From contig NZ_AMXE01000030.1 in assembly GCF_000310205.1 (NCBI RefSeq), positions 1 to 38,870 of the forward strand: a stretch of DNA of 38,870 nt, given 5' to 3'. How positions within the stretch are numbered: position 1 is the first letter of the stretch; each line of letters opens with the position of its first letter. This DNA comes from Thauera linaloolentis 47Lol = DSM 12138. GTDB taxonomy: Bacteria; Pseudomonadota; Gammaproteobacteria; Burkholderiales; Rhodocyclaceae. This document shows, one piece after another, positions 28,940 to 37,226 of the stretch. A program made the position numbers and the translations under genes. The notes below the pieces were generated by a model, which saw only the letters and a list, made by a program, of their open reading frames with translations, did not search any database and was not told where the DNA came from.

Positions 28940-29884
28940 TTACTCGAACAGCGCGCCCACGCTCTGCCCGCCGTGGATGCGTTCGATCGCTGCGGCGAAC
29001 AGCGGCGCGACGCTCAGCGTGGTGATCTTGGGCAGGCGCCGGTCTTCGGGCAGGGTGACGGTGTTGGTGACCACCACCGAATCGATCCGGGCCTCGCGCA
29101 GGCGCTCGATGGCGGGGCCGCACAGCACGCCGTGCGTCGCGCCCGCGTGCACGCTGCGCGCACCCGCCGCGCGCAGCGTCTCGACCGAGGACACCAGCGT
29201 GCCGCCGGTCGAGATCTCGTCCTCGAAGATCACCACGTCGCGCCCGTTCACGTCGCCCACCACCTCGCCGTGCTTGACGGCGGTATCGCTGACGCGGCGC
29301 TTGTCGATGATCGCCATCGGAATGCCCAGCCGTTCCGAGAAGCGGCCGACGCGCTTGGCGCCGCCGGCGTCGGTGGCCACGGCGACCATGTTCGACAGGT
29401 CGTGATGGCGGCGGAAGTGCTCGGCGATCGTCGGGATCGCGGTCAGGTGGTCGACGGGCACGCTGAAGAAGCCATGCACCTGATCGGCATGCAGGTCCAT
29501 CGTCAGCACGCGGTCGGCGCCCGCCGTCTTCAGCATGTCGGCGATCAGCCGGCCGGTGATCGAGATGCGCGGCGCGTCCTTCTTGTCCGAGCGCGCGTAG
29601 GAGTAGTAGGGGATCACCGCCGTGATGCGCTGGGCCGACGCACTGCGCATGGCATCGAGCGTGATCATCAACTCCATGATGTGTTCGCTCACCGGCTGGG
29701 TGAAGGACTGCACGACGTACACATCGCGTTCGCGCACGTTTTCCTGGACCTGCACGCGCAGGTTGTCGTTGGAAAAGCGCGAAATGTCGAGCTGGCCGGG
29801 GCGGATGCCCAGGCGCTGACAGATTTCGCCGGCGAGTTCCTGGCTGGCGTTGCAGGCAAAGATCTGGAGGCCGTGTTTGATCAC
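28940..29884 (-). CDS. prs: Ribose-phosphate pyrophosphokinase (PRPP synthetase), divergent paralogue
   Basis: A 314-residue PRPP synthetase that makes PRPP from ribose 5-phosphate and ATP for nucleotide, His, Trp and NAD synthesis. Landmarks: 'NENV'-type loop (QVQENVRERDVYVVQS), catalytic 'TMDLHADQVHGFF' with His132, 'AIIDKRR' and the PRPP loop EDEISTGGT at 221-229. Several segments differ from the usual proteobacterial enzyme: 'YYSYARSDKKD' replaces YFGYARQDRK and the loop starts ED rather than DD. No ispE, lolB or rplY, the usual betaproteobacterial prs neighbours, is here. This suggests a second, divergent copy; whether it replaces or supplements the standard one is unknown. Start is a GTG (29882-29884) with a weak ribosome site. 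Confidence 0.9.
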   Translation of the reverse strand: MIKHGLQIFACNASQELAGEICQRLGIRPGQLDISRFSNDNLRVQVQENVRERDVYVVQSFTQPVSEHIMELMITLDAMRSASAQRITAVIPYYSYARSDKKDAPRISITGRLIADMLKTAGADRVLTMDLHADQVHGFFSVPVDHLTAIPTIAEHFRRHHDLSNMVAVATDAGGAKRVGRFSERLGIPMAIIDKRRVSDTAVKHGEVVGDVNGRDVVIFEDEISTGGTLVSSVETLRAAGARSVHAGATHGVLCGPAIERLREARIDSVVVTNTVTLPEDRRLPKITTLSVAPLFAAAIERIHGGQSVGALFE

Positions 29885-30020
29885 GGGATGTCTCGCTTAT
29901 GTGGGTTGGCTGGAAAGTCGTATGGCGCGTTCCCTTTTACTCCGACTCGGGCCTTACGGGAAGGGGGCGCGCCGGCGTACCATGCCGTCAGAATCCTTAC
30001 CCCTGCGCCAGGTTTTTCCG

Positions 30021-31712
30021 ATGTCCTTTCCGTCCGCCGCGCTCCGCCGCTCCCTCCTGTCCCGCCTGGCGCTTGCCGTGTCGCTGTCCGCCGTCTTCCC
30101 CGCGTTCGCAGCCGATGCCGTCACCCCCGACGGTGGTGTTTATCGCGGCGACATGCGCAACGGCAAGCTGCACGGCCAGGGGCGCATCGAATGGCGCAAT
30201 GGCGCCTACCACGAAGGCGGCTTCGCCGATGGCCTGTCGCACGGCGCGGGCGTGGCGGCCGGCGCGTCGGGCTGGCGCTACGAAGGCGGGTTCGATAATG
30301 GTCTGATGCATGGCAGGGGGCGCATGCGCTTCGCCGACGGTTCGGAATACGAAGGGGAGTTCCGCGCGGACGAATTCGAGGGGCGCGGCCGCTATACCCG
30401 CCCGGACGGGGAGGTCTACGAGGGCGAGTTCCGCAAGGGGCGCTTCCATGGCGAAGGGCGCCTCGAGATGGCCGACGGCCGCATCTACATGGGGCGCTTC
30501 GAGGATGACGAGCCGGCCGGCAAGATGCGGGTGATCTACGGCGAGCGCCACTACGAGGGCGGGGTGGCGGACTGGCAGCCGAACGGCCCGGGGCGGTTCA
30601 CCGATGCCCAGGGCAATGTCTTTGAAGGCACTTTCGCCGCCGGCATCCTCACCGGCAAGGGTACGGCGAGCATGAAGGATGGCGCCCGCTACGAAGGGGA
30701 TTTCGAAAACTGGCGTTTCCATGGGCAGGGCGTCTATCGCAGCGCGGACGGGGACGAATACCTGGGCGCCTTCGCCTGGGGGCTGTACGACGGCGAAGGC
30801 ACGATGGTCTATGCCAGGCCCAGGCCGGACGGGCGCCTGCGCGACAGCGGCATCTGGCGGCGCGGCAAGCTGCACGATGCCGCGGCCGAGGCGCTGAAGC
30901 AGCGCAATGTGGAGACCGTGCTGTACAACCAGCCGGCTGTGCTGCAGCAGCACTTGCAGGCCCTGCGGACGCAGGATCCGGCGCGCATCGACCTCTACCT
31001 GCTGGCGGTGGCGGGCGACGGGCGCGAAGAAGTGTTCCGCCGCGAGGTGGAGTTCGTGCGCGGCCAGTTCGACCGCGATTTCGGTACCGCCGGCCGCTCG
31101 CTGGCCCTGGTCAACAGCCGCAGCAGTGTCGATGCCGTGCCCTTGGCGACGCAGACCAGCCTGCGCCAGGCCCTGCGTGCGCTGGCGGAGAGGATGGACG
31201 TGGAGCAGGACATCCTGTTCCTGTTTCTCACCAGCCATGGCTCCGAGTCGCACGAACTGACCTTCAAGCTCAACGGCATCGACCTGCCCGACCTGCCGGC
31301 CGCGGCGCTGGGCGAGATGTTGCGCGACAGCGGCATCCGCTGGAAGGTGGTGCTGGTGTCGGCATGCTACTCGGGCGGCTTCGTCGATGCGCTGGCGGAC
31401 GAGGGCACGCTGGTGATGACCTCCGCGCGCCACGACCGCACCTCGTTCGGCTGCGCCGACGACAATGATTTCACTTATTTCGGCCGCGCCTATTTCAAGG
31501 AGTCGCTGAAGCCATCGGCTTCCTTCGTCGATGCCTTCGACCAAGCGCGTGGGCTGGTGGAGGCCTGGGAGCGGGAAGACCTGGCCGGGGTCCAGGGTGC
31601 GGGTGGCAAGGGCGATGAACTGGCGGAAGAGGAGCACTCGCGCCCGGTGATCGTCGCTCCGGCGCCGATCCGCGAGCAGTTGCGGCGCTGGAAGGCCCAG
31701 CCAGCGAAGTAG
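30021..31712 (+). CDS. Exported MORN-repeat / C13 family (legumain-caspase-like) peptidase
   Basis: A 563-residue protein. From the ATG at 30021 it opens into a signal peptide (to about residue 30, SAVFPAFA-ADA), so the product is periplasmic or secreted; an in-frame ATG at 29982 is possible but puts a charged tail before the signal. Residues about 40-275 are some ten MORN-type repeats (YEGEFRKGRFHGEGRL, YEGDFENWRFHGQGVY and similar). Residues about 330-510 are a clan CD cysteine peptidase of C13 type: catalytic His406 in 'LFLTSHGSE' and Cys449 in 'VLVSACYSGGF', 43 residues apart as in legumains and caspases. The substrate and role are unknown in bacteria. A Glu-rich tail and basic end follow. 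It is divergent from prs and stands alone. Confidence 0.88.
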   Translation: MSFPSAALRRSLLSRLALAVSLSAVFPAFAADAVTPDGGVYRGDMRNGKLHGQGRIEWRNGAYHEGGFADGLSHGAGVAAGASGWRYEGGFDNGLMHGRGRMRFADGSEYEGEFRADEFEGRGRYTRPDGEVYEGEFRKGRFHGEGRLEMADGRIYMGRFEDDEPAGKMRVIYGERHYEGGVADWQPNGPGRFTDAQGNVFEGTFAAGILTGKGTASMKDGARYEGDFENWRFHGQGVYRSADGDEYLGAFAWGLYDGEGTMVYARPRPDGRLRDSGIWRRGKLHDAAAEALKQRNVETVLYNQPAVLQQHLQALRTQDPARIDLYLLAVAGDGREEVFRREVEFVRGQFDRDFGTAGRSLALVNSRSSVDAVPLATQTSLRQALRALAERMDVEQDILFLFLTSHGSESHELTFKLNGIDLPDLPAAALGEMLRDSGIRWKVVLVSACYSGGFVDALADEGTLVMTSARHDRTSFGCADDNDFTYFGRAYFKESLKPSASFVDAFDQARGLVEAWEREDLAGVQGAGGKGDELAEEEHSRPVIVAPAPIREQLRRWKAQPAK

Positions 31713-31743
31713 TGAGGGTGATGAACCGGAGATGCTGGCCCGC

Positions 31744-31820
31744 GTACGAGCGGCTTCAGCCGCGAACAGAATCTTGTTGCTGCCTCAAGCACGGCATTCG
31801 CGGCTTGAGCTCCTACGATC
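31744..31820. repeat. Inverted pair of REP-like palindromic sequences
   Basis: 31744-31767 contains the palindrome GCGGCT-TC-AGCCGC inside GTACGAGCGG...CGCGAAC. About 30 nt later, 31796-31820 carries a related unit in the opposite direction (reverse complement begins GATCGTAGGAGCTCAAGCC), sharing GTA-GAG and AAGCCGCGAA / CAGCCGCGAA ends. Such opposed pairs resemble the REP/BIME elements of other proteobacteria mobilised by RAYT transposases. It lies in the 137-nt gap between the convergent C13 peptidase and nudC genes and may act as a terminator or mRNA stabiliser. Confidence 0.6.
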
Positions 31821-31849
31821 TCCTTTGGCGTGGGCGGCGTCTGTGCGAT

Positions 31850-32821
31850 CTACCGCAACAAGGCCTCGCCTTCATCCACGAATGCCCGCATCAGGTGATG
31901 CGCAATCGCATACGGCAACGGCGCGGATAAGCCTTGGGCGTGCGTGCCGGCCAGCATGTGGGCGGCCTCGGCGCGGGTGAACCAGCGGGCGTCTTCCAGT
32001 TCCGTCGTGTCGACGGTGATGGCGGTGTCTTGCGCCTGCGCGAAGCAGCCGATCATCAGCGACGAGGGGAAGGGCCAAGGCTGCGAGGCGAAGTAGCGCA
32101 CCGTCGAACAGGGTATGCCGGCTTCTTCGAGGATCTCGCGGCGCACTGCGTCCTCGATCGTCTCGCCCGGCTCGACGAAGCCGGCCAGCGCCGAATACAT
32201 GCCGGCGGCAAAGCGCGGCTGGCGGCCGAGCAGGCAGCGTTCGCCGTCGATCGCGAGCATGATCACCACCGGATCGACGCGCGGGAAGTGCTGTGCGCCG
32301 CAGGCGCTGCAGTCACGCCGCCAGCCGCCCGCAGCCATGCGGCTGGGTGCGCCGCACTGGGCGCAGAAGCGATGGCGCCGGTGCCAGTCCAGCACCGCCT
32401 TGGCACCGCCGAGCTCGCCCAGCAGCGCATGGTCGAGCTCGCCCTGCATCGCCACCGTGCGCAGGCTGCGCAGCGCCAGATCGGTCCGATTGGCGATGGC
32501 TTCGGCCAGTCCGGTGCCGAAATCCAGCGCGAACAGCGCCGCGCCATCCGGCAGGCGCCCCATGAACACTTCGCACGCGGGCTCGTCCAGCCCCGGCTGC
32601 AGCACGGCCTGCAATGCCGCCAACTGTGGCGCCGAGAACACGGCGTCGCACTCCACACCCCGCTGCATCAGCAAGGGCTCGTCGCCACCGTGGATGACGA
32701 AACGCGTCTCCGCCGCCTGCCGGGCCCGGTGGACGTAATCCTCGTCCTGGCGCTTGTCGGACAGACGGTCCAGCGGGTTGAAGCCGAAGCCGATGGTGGC
32801 GGAACGGTCGTAGGCGTGCAT
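31850..32821 (-). CDS. nudC: NADH pyrophosphatase / NAD-cap RNA decapping enzyme NudC
   Basis: A 323-residue Nudix hydrolase with all NudC landmarks. An N-terminal domain (1-145) is followed by the zinc ribbon Cys153-X2-Cys156...Cys171-X2-Cys174 and the Nudix box at 214-236 ('GFVEPGETIEDAVRREILEEAG'-type, read GFVEPGET...REILEEAG). Then comes the NADH-specific SQPWPFPSS motif near 246-254. It splits NAD(H) to NMN(H) and AMP and removes NAD caps from RNA 5' ends. The ATG at 32821 is 16 nt after the stop of the NamZ-like gene; no clear ribosome site is visible, so translation may depend on the upstream gene. It is the last gene of the minus-strand cluster. Confidence 0.93.
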   Translation of the reverse strand: MHAYDRSATIGFGFNPLDRLSDKRQDEDYVHRARQAAETRFVIHGGDEPLLMQRGVECDAVFSAPQLAALQAVLQPGLDEPACEVFMGRLPDGAALFALDFGTGLAEAIANRTDLALRSLRTVAMQGELDHALLGELGGAKAVLDWHRRHRFCAQCGAPSRMAAGGWRRDCSACGAQHFPRVDPVVIMLAIDGERCLLGRQPRFAAGMYSALAGFVEPGETIEDAVRREILEEAGIPCSTVRYFASQPWPFPSSLMIGCFAQAQDTAITVDTTELEDARWFTRAEAAHMLAGTHAQGLSAPLPYAIAHHLMRAFVDEGEALLR

Positions 32822-32837
32822 GGGGGTAGCGGAGCGC

Positions 32838-34058
32838 TCAGCCGGGATAGAGCAGGAAGGGCCGGCGAGCCTCGATCCACGCCGCCTCGTCGGCGCGGGC
32901 CGGGCCGTCGAGGTCGGCCGGCACGGCGGCGGGATCGTCCACCCATTCGCGCAGCAGCGGCGAACCGTTGATGAGGTCGATCGCGAGGCGCTCGAACTCG
33001 TACTCGTAGCCGAAGTCGCGCCACAGCGGATAGTCCGGCCACAGCCGGCGGATGGCCTTGAACGCCAGTGCCTGCAGCCGCCACGGATGGAAAGCGGCAT
33101 GGTCGTAATGGGCCGGGTCGTCGACGTGGATCTGCACGCCGCTGCACAGCGTGCCGGCGTGCTTGTGGAAGGTCGGCTCGAACCAGCATTCGCGCAGCAC
33201 GCAGCCGCGCAGCCAGTCGGGCGCGAGCGCGCGCATTTCGGCGACGAGGGCTCGGGCATCGAGGCCGGGTGCGCCGAACAGCTCCAGCGGGCGCGTGGTG
33301 CCGCGGCCTTCCGACAGCGTCGTGCCTTCCAGCATCACGGTACCGGCGTAGGCGCGCGCCATCGACAGGCTGGGCGCGTTGGGGCTGGGGTTGATCCAGC
33401 TCCGTTCGCCCAGCGGCCAGCCGTGGCCGGGTGCGGCGTCGGGTTGCCAGCCTTCCATCTCGATCACGCGGCAGTCGACGTCGAGCTTCTGTGTGGCGAC
33501 GAACCAGCGCGCCAGTTCGCCCATCGTCAGGCCGTGGCGCATCGGCAGCGGGCCGGCTCCGACGAAGCTTTCCCAGCCGGCGCGCAGCGTCGTGCCTTCC
33601 ACCGGGCGGCCGGCGGGGTTGGGGCGGTCGAGCACCCACACCGGCTTGCCGTGCCTGGCCGCTTCTTCCAGCACGTAGCGCAGCGTGGTGATGAAGGTGT
33701 AGATGCGGCAGCCGAGGTCCTGCAGGTCGACCAGCAGCACGTCGAAGCTGTCCATCATCGCCGCCGTGGGGCGGCGCACTTCGCCGTACAGGCTGAACAC
33801 CGGGATGCTGTGCAGCGGGTCGGTGTAGTCGGGCGACTCCACCATGTTGTCCTGCTTGTCGCCGCGCAGGCCGTGCTGCGGGCCGAAGGCGGCGGACAGG
33901 CGGAGGTCGGGCAGCGCGGCAAGGGCATCGAGAGAATGTTGCAGCCCGCGCGTCACCGAGGCCGGATGGGCGAGCAGGGCGACGCGCCGGCCGGCCAGCG
34001 GGCGGCGCAGCGCGGCGTCGGCGAGCAGGCGGTCGAGGCCGAGGCGGATGGTGCCCAT
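32838..34058 (-). CDS. DUF1343 / NamZ-type exo-beta-N-acetylmuramidase family protein, no signal peptide
   Basis: A 406-residue protein of the YbbC/DUF1343 family, recognised by 'RRVALLAHPASVTRG' near the N-terminus, 'FGPQHGLRGDKQDNM', 'VLLVDLQDLGCRIYTFITTL' and 'WVLDRPNPAGRPVEG'. Bacillus NamZ of this family removes MurNAc from the non-reducing ends of peptidoglycan fragments and is exported. Here the start (ATG 34058, sharing one base with the upstream stop, TGATG) gives a cytoplasmic-looking N-terminus with no signal peptide or lipobox. It may therefore act on recycled muropeptides in the cytoplasm or reach the periplasm another way; this is inference. Length and core motifs are complete. 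It is coupled to the DOMON-like gene upstream and nudC downstream. Confidence 0.85.
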   Translation of the reverse strand: MGTIRLGLDRLLADAALRRPLAGRRVALLAHPASVTRGLQHSLDALAALPDLRLSAAFGPQHGLRGDKQDNMVESPDYTDPLHSIPVFSLYGEVRRPTAAMMDSFDVLLVDLQDLGCRIYTFITTLRYVLEEAARHGKPVWVLDRPNPAGRPVEGTTLRAGWESFVGAGPLPMRHGLTMGELARWFVATQKLDVDCRVIEMEGWQPDAAPGHGWPLGERSWINPSPNAPSLSMARAYAGTVMLEGTTLSEGRGTTRPLELFGAPGLDARALVAEMRALAPDWLRGCVLRECWFEPTFHKHAGTLCSGVQIHVDDPAHYDHAAFHPWRLQALAFKAIRRLWPDYPLWRDFGYEYEFERLAIDLINGSPLLREWVDDPAAVPADLDGPARADEAAWIEARRPFLLYPG

Positions 34059-34675
34059 CAGCGCTTGCCGTCCGGCTCGGCCCAGGTCTTGAGCATCAGC
34101 ACGAAGCCGTCCCGGGCGTGGAAATCCGGCTGGGCGGCAGGGTGGCTCACCGCCCAGTATTCCAGTTCGCCGTCGGCGCGCTCGATCACCGCCGCCAGGC
34201 CGACCTCGAGTTCGGTGCCGGGCGGCACCGCCGGCAGTGCGGCGGCCGGCACGCGCGCTTCGAGCCAGGCTTCGCCGCCGTCCCGCTCGAAGCGGACCTG
34301 TGGCGCGGCGGTGGACACGTATCCGGCCCTGCGCTCGCGCCAGGCGCGGAAGTCGTAGACGGCCCACTGGCCGGAAGGCGAGAAGTTGAATTCGCGGTAG
34401 CCCTGCTCGCCCTTGACGCCGACGAAAACCTCGAAGCAGGTGTGTTTCCACAGTTCGTCCGCCTCGCCGGCTCCGGCCACGGCGGGCGGGATGCGCAGCG
34501 CCTCGAGGCGGCTGTCTTCGAGCCGGAACTCGAACACCGCGCCGCCTTCGGGCGGGGCGTACAGGGTTGCGAGCAGCATGCCGACCGGCGAATCGGCGGC
34601 GGGCGTGGCGGGATGGAGGCGCAGACCGATGGTGATGGTCGGTACGCGGGGGCGTTCGGGGGTGGGCAGGCTCAC
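34058..34675 (-). CDS. DOMON-like domain protein
   Basis: A predicted beta-sandwich protein of about 205 residues. 'LRLHPATPAADSPVGMLLATLY' at the start, 'ADELWKHTCFEVFVGVKGEQGYREFNFSPSGQWAVYDF' in the middle (WxxTCFExF and EFNFSPSGxWAxYxF are the family signature) and 'HPAAQPDFHARDGFVL' near the end match the DOMON-like type 1 family. No signal peptide is evident. Family function is unknown; some DOMON domains bind haem or sugars. The start is uncertain: I chose the GTG at 34673-34675; a TTG at 34735 would add 20 residues and no clear ribosome site precedes either. It overlaps the NamZ-like gene by one base and lies 114 nt after mscS. Confidence 0.75.
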   Translation of the reverse strand: MSLPTPERPRVPTITIGLRLHPATPAADSPVGMLLATLYAPPEGGAVFEFRLEDSRLEALRIPPAVAGAGEADELWKHTCFEVFVGVKGEQGYREFNFSPSGQWAVYDFRAWRERRAGYVSTAAPQVRFERDGGEAWLEARVPAAALPAVPPGTELEVGLAAVIERADGELEYWAVSHPAAQPDFHARDGFVLMLKTWAEPDGKR

Positions 34676-34789
34676 GATGATCGGGGCGGATGGGGTCTGA
34701 AAAAGGAGAGGCGGTGGCTTCCGGCACAGGCGCAATGGTATCCCGTATCCCGGGCGATGGCCTCGCGGCTGGGTGCTTCGGCGGCCGGG

Positions 34790-35635
34790 TCAGGTACTGC
34801 CGTTGCCACTGGCGGGCACATGCACCACGTGCTGGTACATGTCCATCTGCGGGTACGGAATGGTGATGCCGTTTTCGTCGAAGGCGATCTTCACTTTCTC
34901 CTTCAGCTCGCAACTTGCCGCGAAGTGGTCGGCCGTCGCCACCCAGGGCCGCACGTGCAGGTCCACGCTGTTGTCAGCCAGGTCGGCCACGCCGATGAAG
35001 GGCGCGGGCTCGGCCAGCACCCGTGCGTCGCCATGCAGAACCTGTTCGATGATCGCCTTCACCCTGCGGATGTCGTCGTCGTAGCTCACGCGCACCAGCA
35101 GGTCGATGCGGCGCGTGGGGCGGGTGGAGTAGTTGGTGATCACGCCCGAGTAGATCACGCCGTTGGGGACGATGATCTCGCGGTTGTCGGCGGTGCGGAA
35201 GGTGGAGCTGAAGATGCTGATCCGCTCGACCGAGCCCGAGGTGCCGCCGGCCTCGACGAAGTCGCCGGCCTTGAACGGGCGGAACACGATCAGCATCACG
35301 CCGGCGGCGAAGTTCTTCAGTGAATCCTGCAGCGCCAGGCCGACCGCCAGGCCAGCCGCGCCGATCAGCGCCACCAGCGAGGTGGTGTCGATGCCGAGGC
35401 GGTTGAGTGCGGCGATGACGACGATGAGCAGCAGCACGCCCTGCAGGATCGACAGGATGAAGTTCACCAGGATCGCGTCGAGCCGGGTGTGCGCGAGCAT
35501 CCTGCGCGCCACCGCGACGATGCCGTGCGCGATCCAGCGGCCGACGATGAAGGTGCCGAGGGCGAGCAGCAGGTTGATGCCCCAGGGCAGGGCATAGGTT
35601 TCGATCCAGTCGAGATGGGCCAGTCTTTCGAGCAT
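34790..35635 (-). CDS. mscS: Small-conductance mechanosensitive channel MscS
   Basis: A 281-residue MscS of standard length. Three membrane helices (about 15-37, 60-82 and 85-115) end in the pore helix 'GAAGLAVGLALQDSLKNFAAG', followed by the conserved 'RPFKAGDFVEAGGTSGSVERI' and 'DNREIIVPNGVIYSGVITNYS' of the beta domain. The cytoplasmic vestibule follows (to about 270). It opens under membrane tension during hypo-osmotic shock to release solutes. The ATG is preceded by AAGGAG at a slightly long spacing. It is divergent from trpS and upstream of the DOMON-like, NamZ-like and nudC genes on the same strand. Confidence 0.95.
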   Translation of the reverse strand: MLERLAHLDWIETYALPWGINLLLALGTFIVGRWIAHGIVAVARRMLAHTRLDAILVNFILSILQGVLLLIVVIAALNRLGIDTTSLVALIGAAGLAVGLALQDSLKNFAAGVMLIVFRPFKAGDFVEAGGTSGSVERISIFSSTFRTADNREIIVPNGVIYSGVITNYSTRPTRRIDLLVRVSYDDDIRRVKAIIEQVLHGDARVLAEPAPFIGVADLADNSVDLHVRPWVATADHFAASCELKEKVKIAFDENGITIPYPQMDMYQHVVHVPASGNGST

Positions 35636-35812
35636 GATGAGCGCGGAGCTCCTTTTTGTTGTCCGGAGAGGCGGTTTGCGTCTGTCTCCGGGGGCGGCAG
35701 TCTTGCCGCAGGGGGCTTACCTTATCGCAGGCCTGCGGTGGGCGCATGTTACAAGCGGTGTGCGGAAGCCGTTAAACTCGCGCTCTTTGTCCCGTTTCCG
35801 CCGGAGCGATCC

Positions 35813-37135
35813 ATGTCCGCCAGCCAGCCTTCCGTCCAGCGCGTCCTCACCGGCATCAAGCCGTCGGGCACGCCCCACCTCGGCAACTATGCCGGCGCGA
35901 TTCGCCCGGCCATCGCCGCCAGCCGCCAGGCCGGTGCGGAGAGCTTCTATTTCCTGGCCGACTACCATGCGCTGATCAGCACCACCGACCCGCTGCGCGT
36001 GCAGCGCTCCACGCTGGAGATCGCCGCCACCTGGCTGGCGGCCGGGCTCGACACCGGGCGCGTGTGGTTCTATCGCCAGTCCGACATCCCCGAGATCCCC
36101 GAACTCACCTGGCTGCTGACTTGCGTTGCCGGCAAGGGCCTGCTCAACCGCGCCCACGCCTACAAGGCAGCGGTCGACAAGAACACCGCCGAGGGCGCCG
36201 ACCCCGATGCCGGCGTGAACATGGGCCTGTACATGTACCCGGTGCTGATGGCGGCCGACATCCTGATGTTCAAGGCGCACACGGTGCCGGTCGGGCGCGA
36301 CCAGATCCAGCACATCGAAATGGCGCGCGACATCGCCGGCAGCTTCAACCACCTGTACGGCGAGCACTTCGTGCTGCCCGAGGCGGCCATCGACGCGTCG
36401 GTGGCGACGCTGCCCGGGCTTGACGGCCGCAAGATGAGCAAGAGCTACGACAACACCATTCCGCTGTTCGCCGCGCCGGCCGAACTCAAGAAACTGATCT
36501 ACTCCATCGTCACCGACTCGAAGGCGCCCGGCGAACCCAAGGACGCCGACGGCTCCGCGCTGTTCGATCTGTACCAGGCCTTTGCCGACGCGGAGGATGC
36601 GCGCGCGATGCGGACCGCGTTCGAAGAAGGCATCGCCTGGGGCGAGGCCAAGCAGGCGCTGTTCGAGAAGATCGAGGCGGCCGTGTCGCCGATGCGCGAG
36701 AAGTACCAGGCCCTGGTCGCCGATCCCGCGCAGATTGAGGCGCTGTTGCACGAAGGCGCGGCCAAGGCGCGGGCGATCGCCACGCCCTTCCTGGCCGAGC
36801 TGCGCCGCGCCGTCGGCCTGCGCAACTTGGCGGACGTCGCACGTCCGGTCGCGGTGGAAAAAGCCAAGGCCGCGCTGCCGCAGTTCAAGCAGTACCGCGA
36901 AGCCGACGGCCGCTTCCACTTCAAGCTGGTCGATGCCGAAGGGGGGCTGCTGCTGCAGGGCGAGGGCTTCGCCTCGCCGCGCGACGCCGGCGGCGTGGTG
37001 GCGGCGCTGAAGCGGGGCGTGGCCTACGAACTGAAGGAGGCCGCGCTATGGCTGAACGGCGAGCGCGTCGCGGCGCTGGCCGAAGGCGTGGGCGAGGTTG
37101 CGTTGCGCGCGGCGTTGGCAGCGTTCGGCGACTGA
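35813..37135 (+). CDS. trpS: Tryptophanyl-tRNA synthetase with C-terminal YegP-like (DUF1508-type) extension
   Basis: A 440-residue class Ic synthetase that charges tRNA-Trp. Catalytic motifs: 'GIKPSGTPHLGNYAGAI' (HIGH type, about residues 15-31) and 'DGRKMSKSYDNT' with KMSKS at 207-211. E. coli TrpS is 334 residues; this one carries about 100 more. The added C-terminal part includes 'YREADGRFHFKLVDAEGG', 'LLLQGEGFASPRDAGGVV', the pattern of a DUF1508/YegP repeat. I recall such extensions in betaproteobacterial TrpS, so it is probably normal for the lineage. The ATG (35813) has a CCGGAG site 7 nt upstream; the longer frame before it is antisense to mscS. Confidence 0.95.
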   Translation: MSASQPSVQRVLTGIKPSGTPHLGNYAGAIRPAIAASRQAGAESFYFLADYHALISTTDPLRVQRSTLEIAATWLAAGLDTGRVWFYRQSDIPEIPELTWLLTCVAGKGLLNRAHAYKAAVDKNTAEGADPDAGVNMGLYMYPVLMAADILMFKAHTVPVGRDQIQHIEMARDIAGSFNHLYGEHFVLPEAAIDASVATLPGLDGRKMSKSYDNTIPLFAAPAELKKLIYSIVTDSKAPGEPKDADGSALFDLYQAFADAEDARAMRTAFEEGIAWGEAKQALFEKIEAAVSPMREKYQALVADPAQIEALLHEGAAKARAIATPFLAELRRAVGLRNLADVARPVAVEKAKAALPQFKQYREADGRFHFKLVDAEGGLLLQGEGFASPRDAGGVVAALKRGVAYELKEAALWLNGERVAALAEGVGEVALRAALAAFGD

Positions 37136-37179
37136 TGTGTTGCCCCGGTCGATGCCATGCACTGGCCGGACGTGAACAC

Positions 37180-37219
37180 AAACAAATATGAGGCAGCCGG
37201 GCTTTGGCCCGGCGCTGCC
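37180..37219 (-). terminator. Terminator after the sulfate-binding protein gene
   Basis: On the minus strand GGCAGCGCCGGGC pairs with GCCCGGCTGCC (2-nt bulge, 4-nt loop, 37192-37219), followed by TCATATTTGTTTG. It lies 7 nt past the stop at 37227. It may also limit trpS read-through from the other side, though no U-run faces that way. Confidence 0.75.
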
Positions 37220-37226
37220 GTAGTGA

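Noticed and set aside
35749-35778. TTACAA / TAAACT as the trpS promoter
   Set aside because: Each box matches only partly and the spacer is ambiguous (17 or 18 nt), so I did not annotate it.
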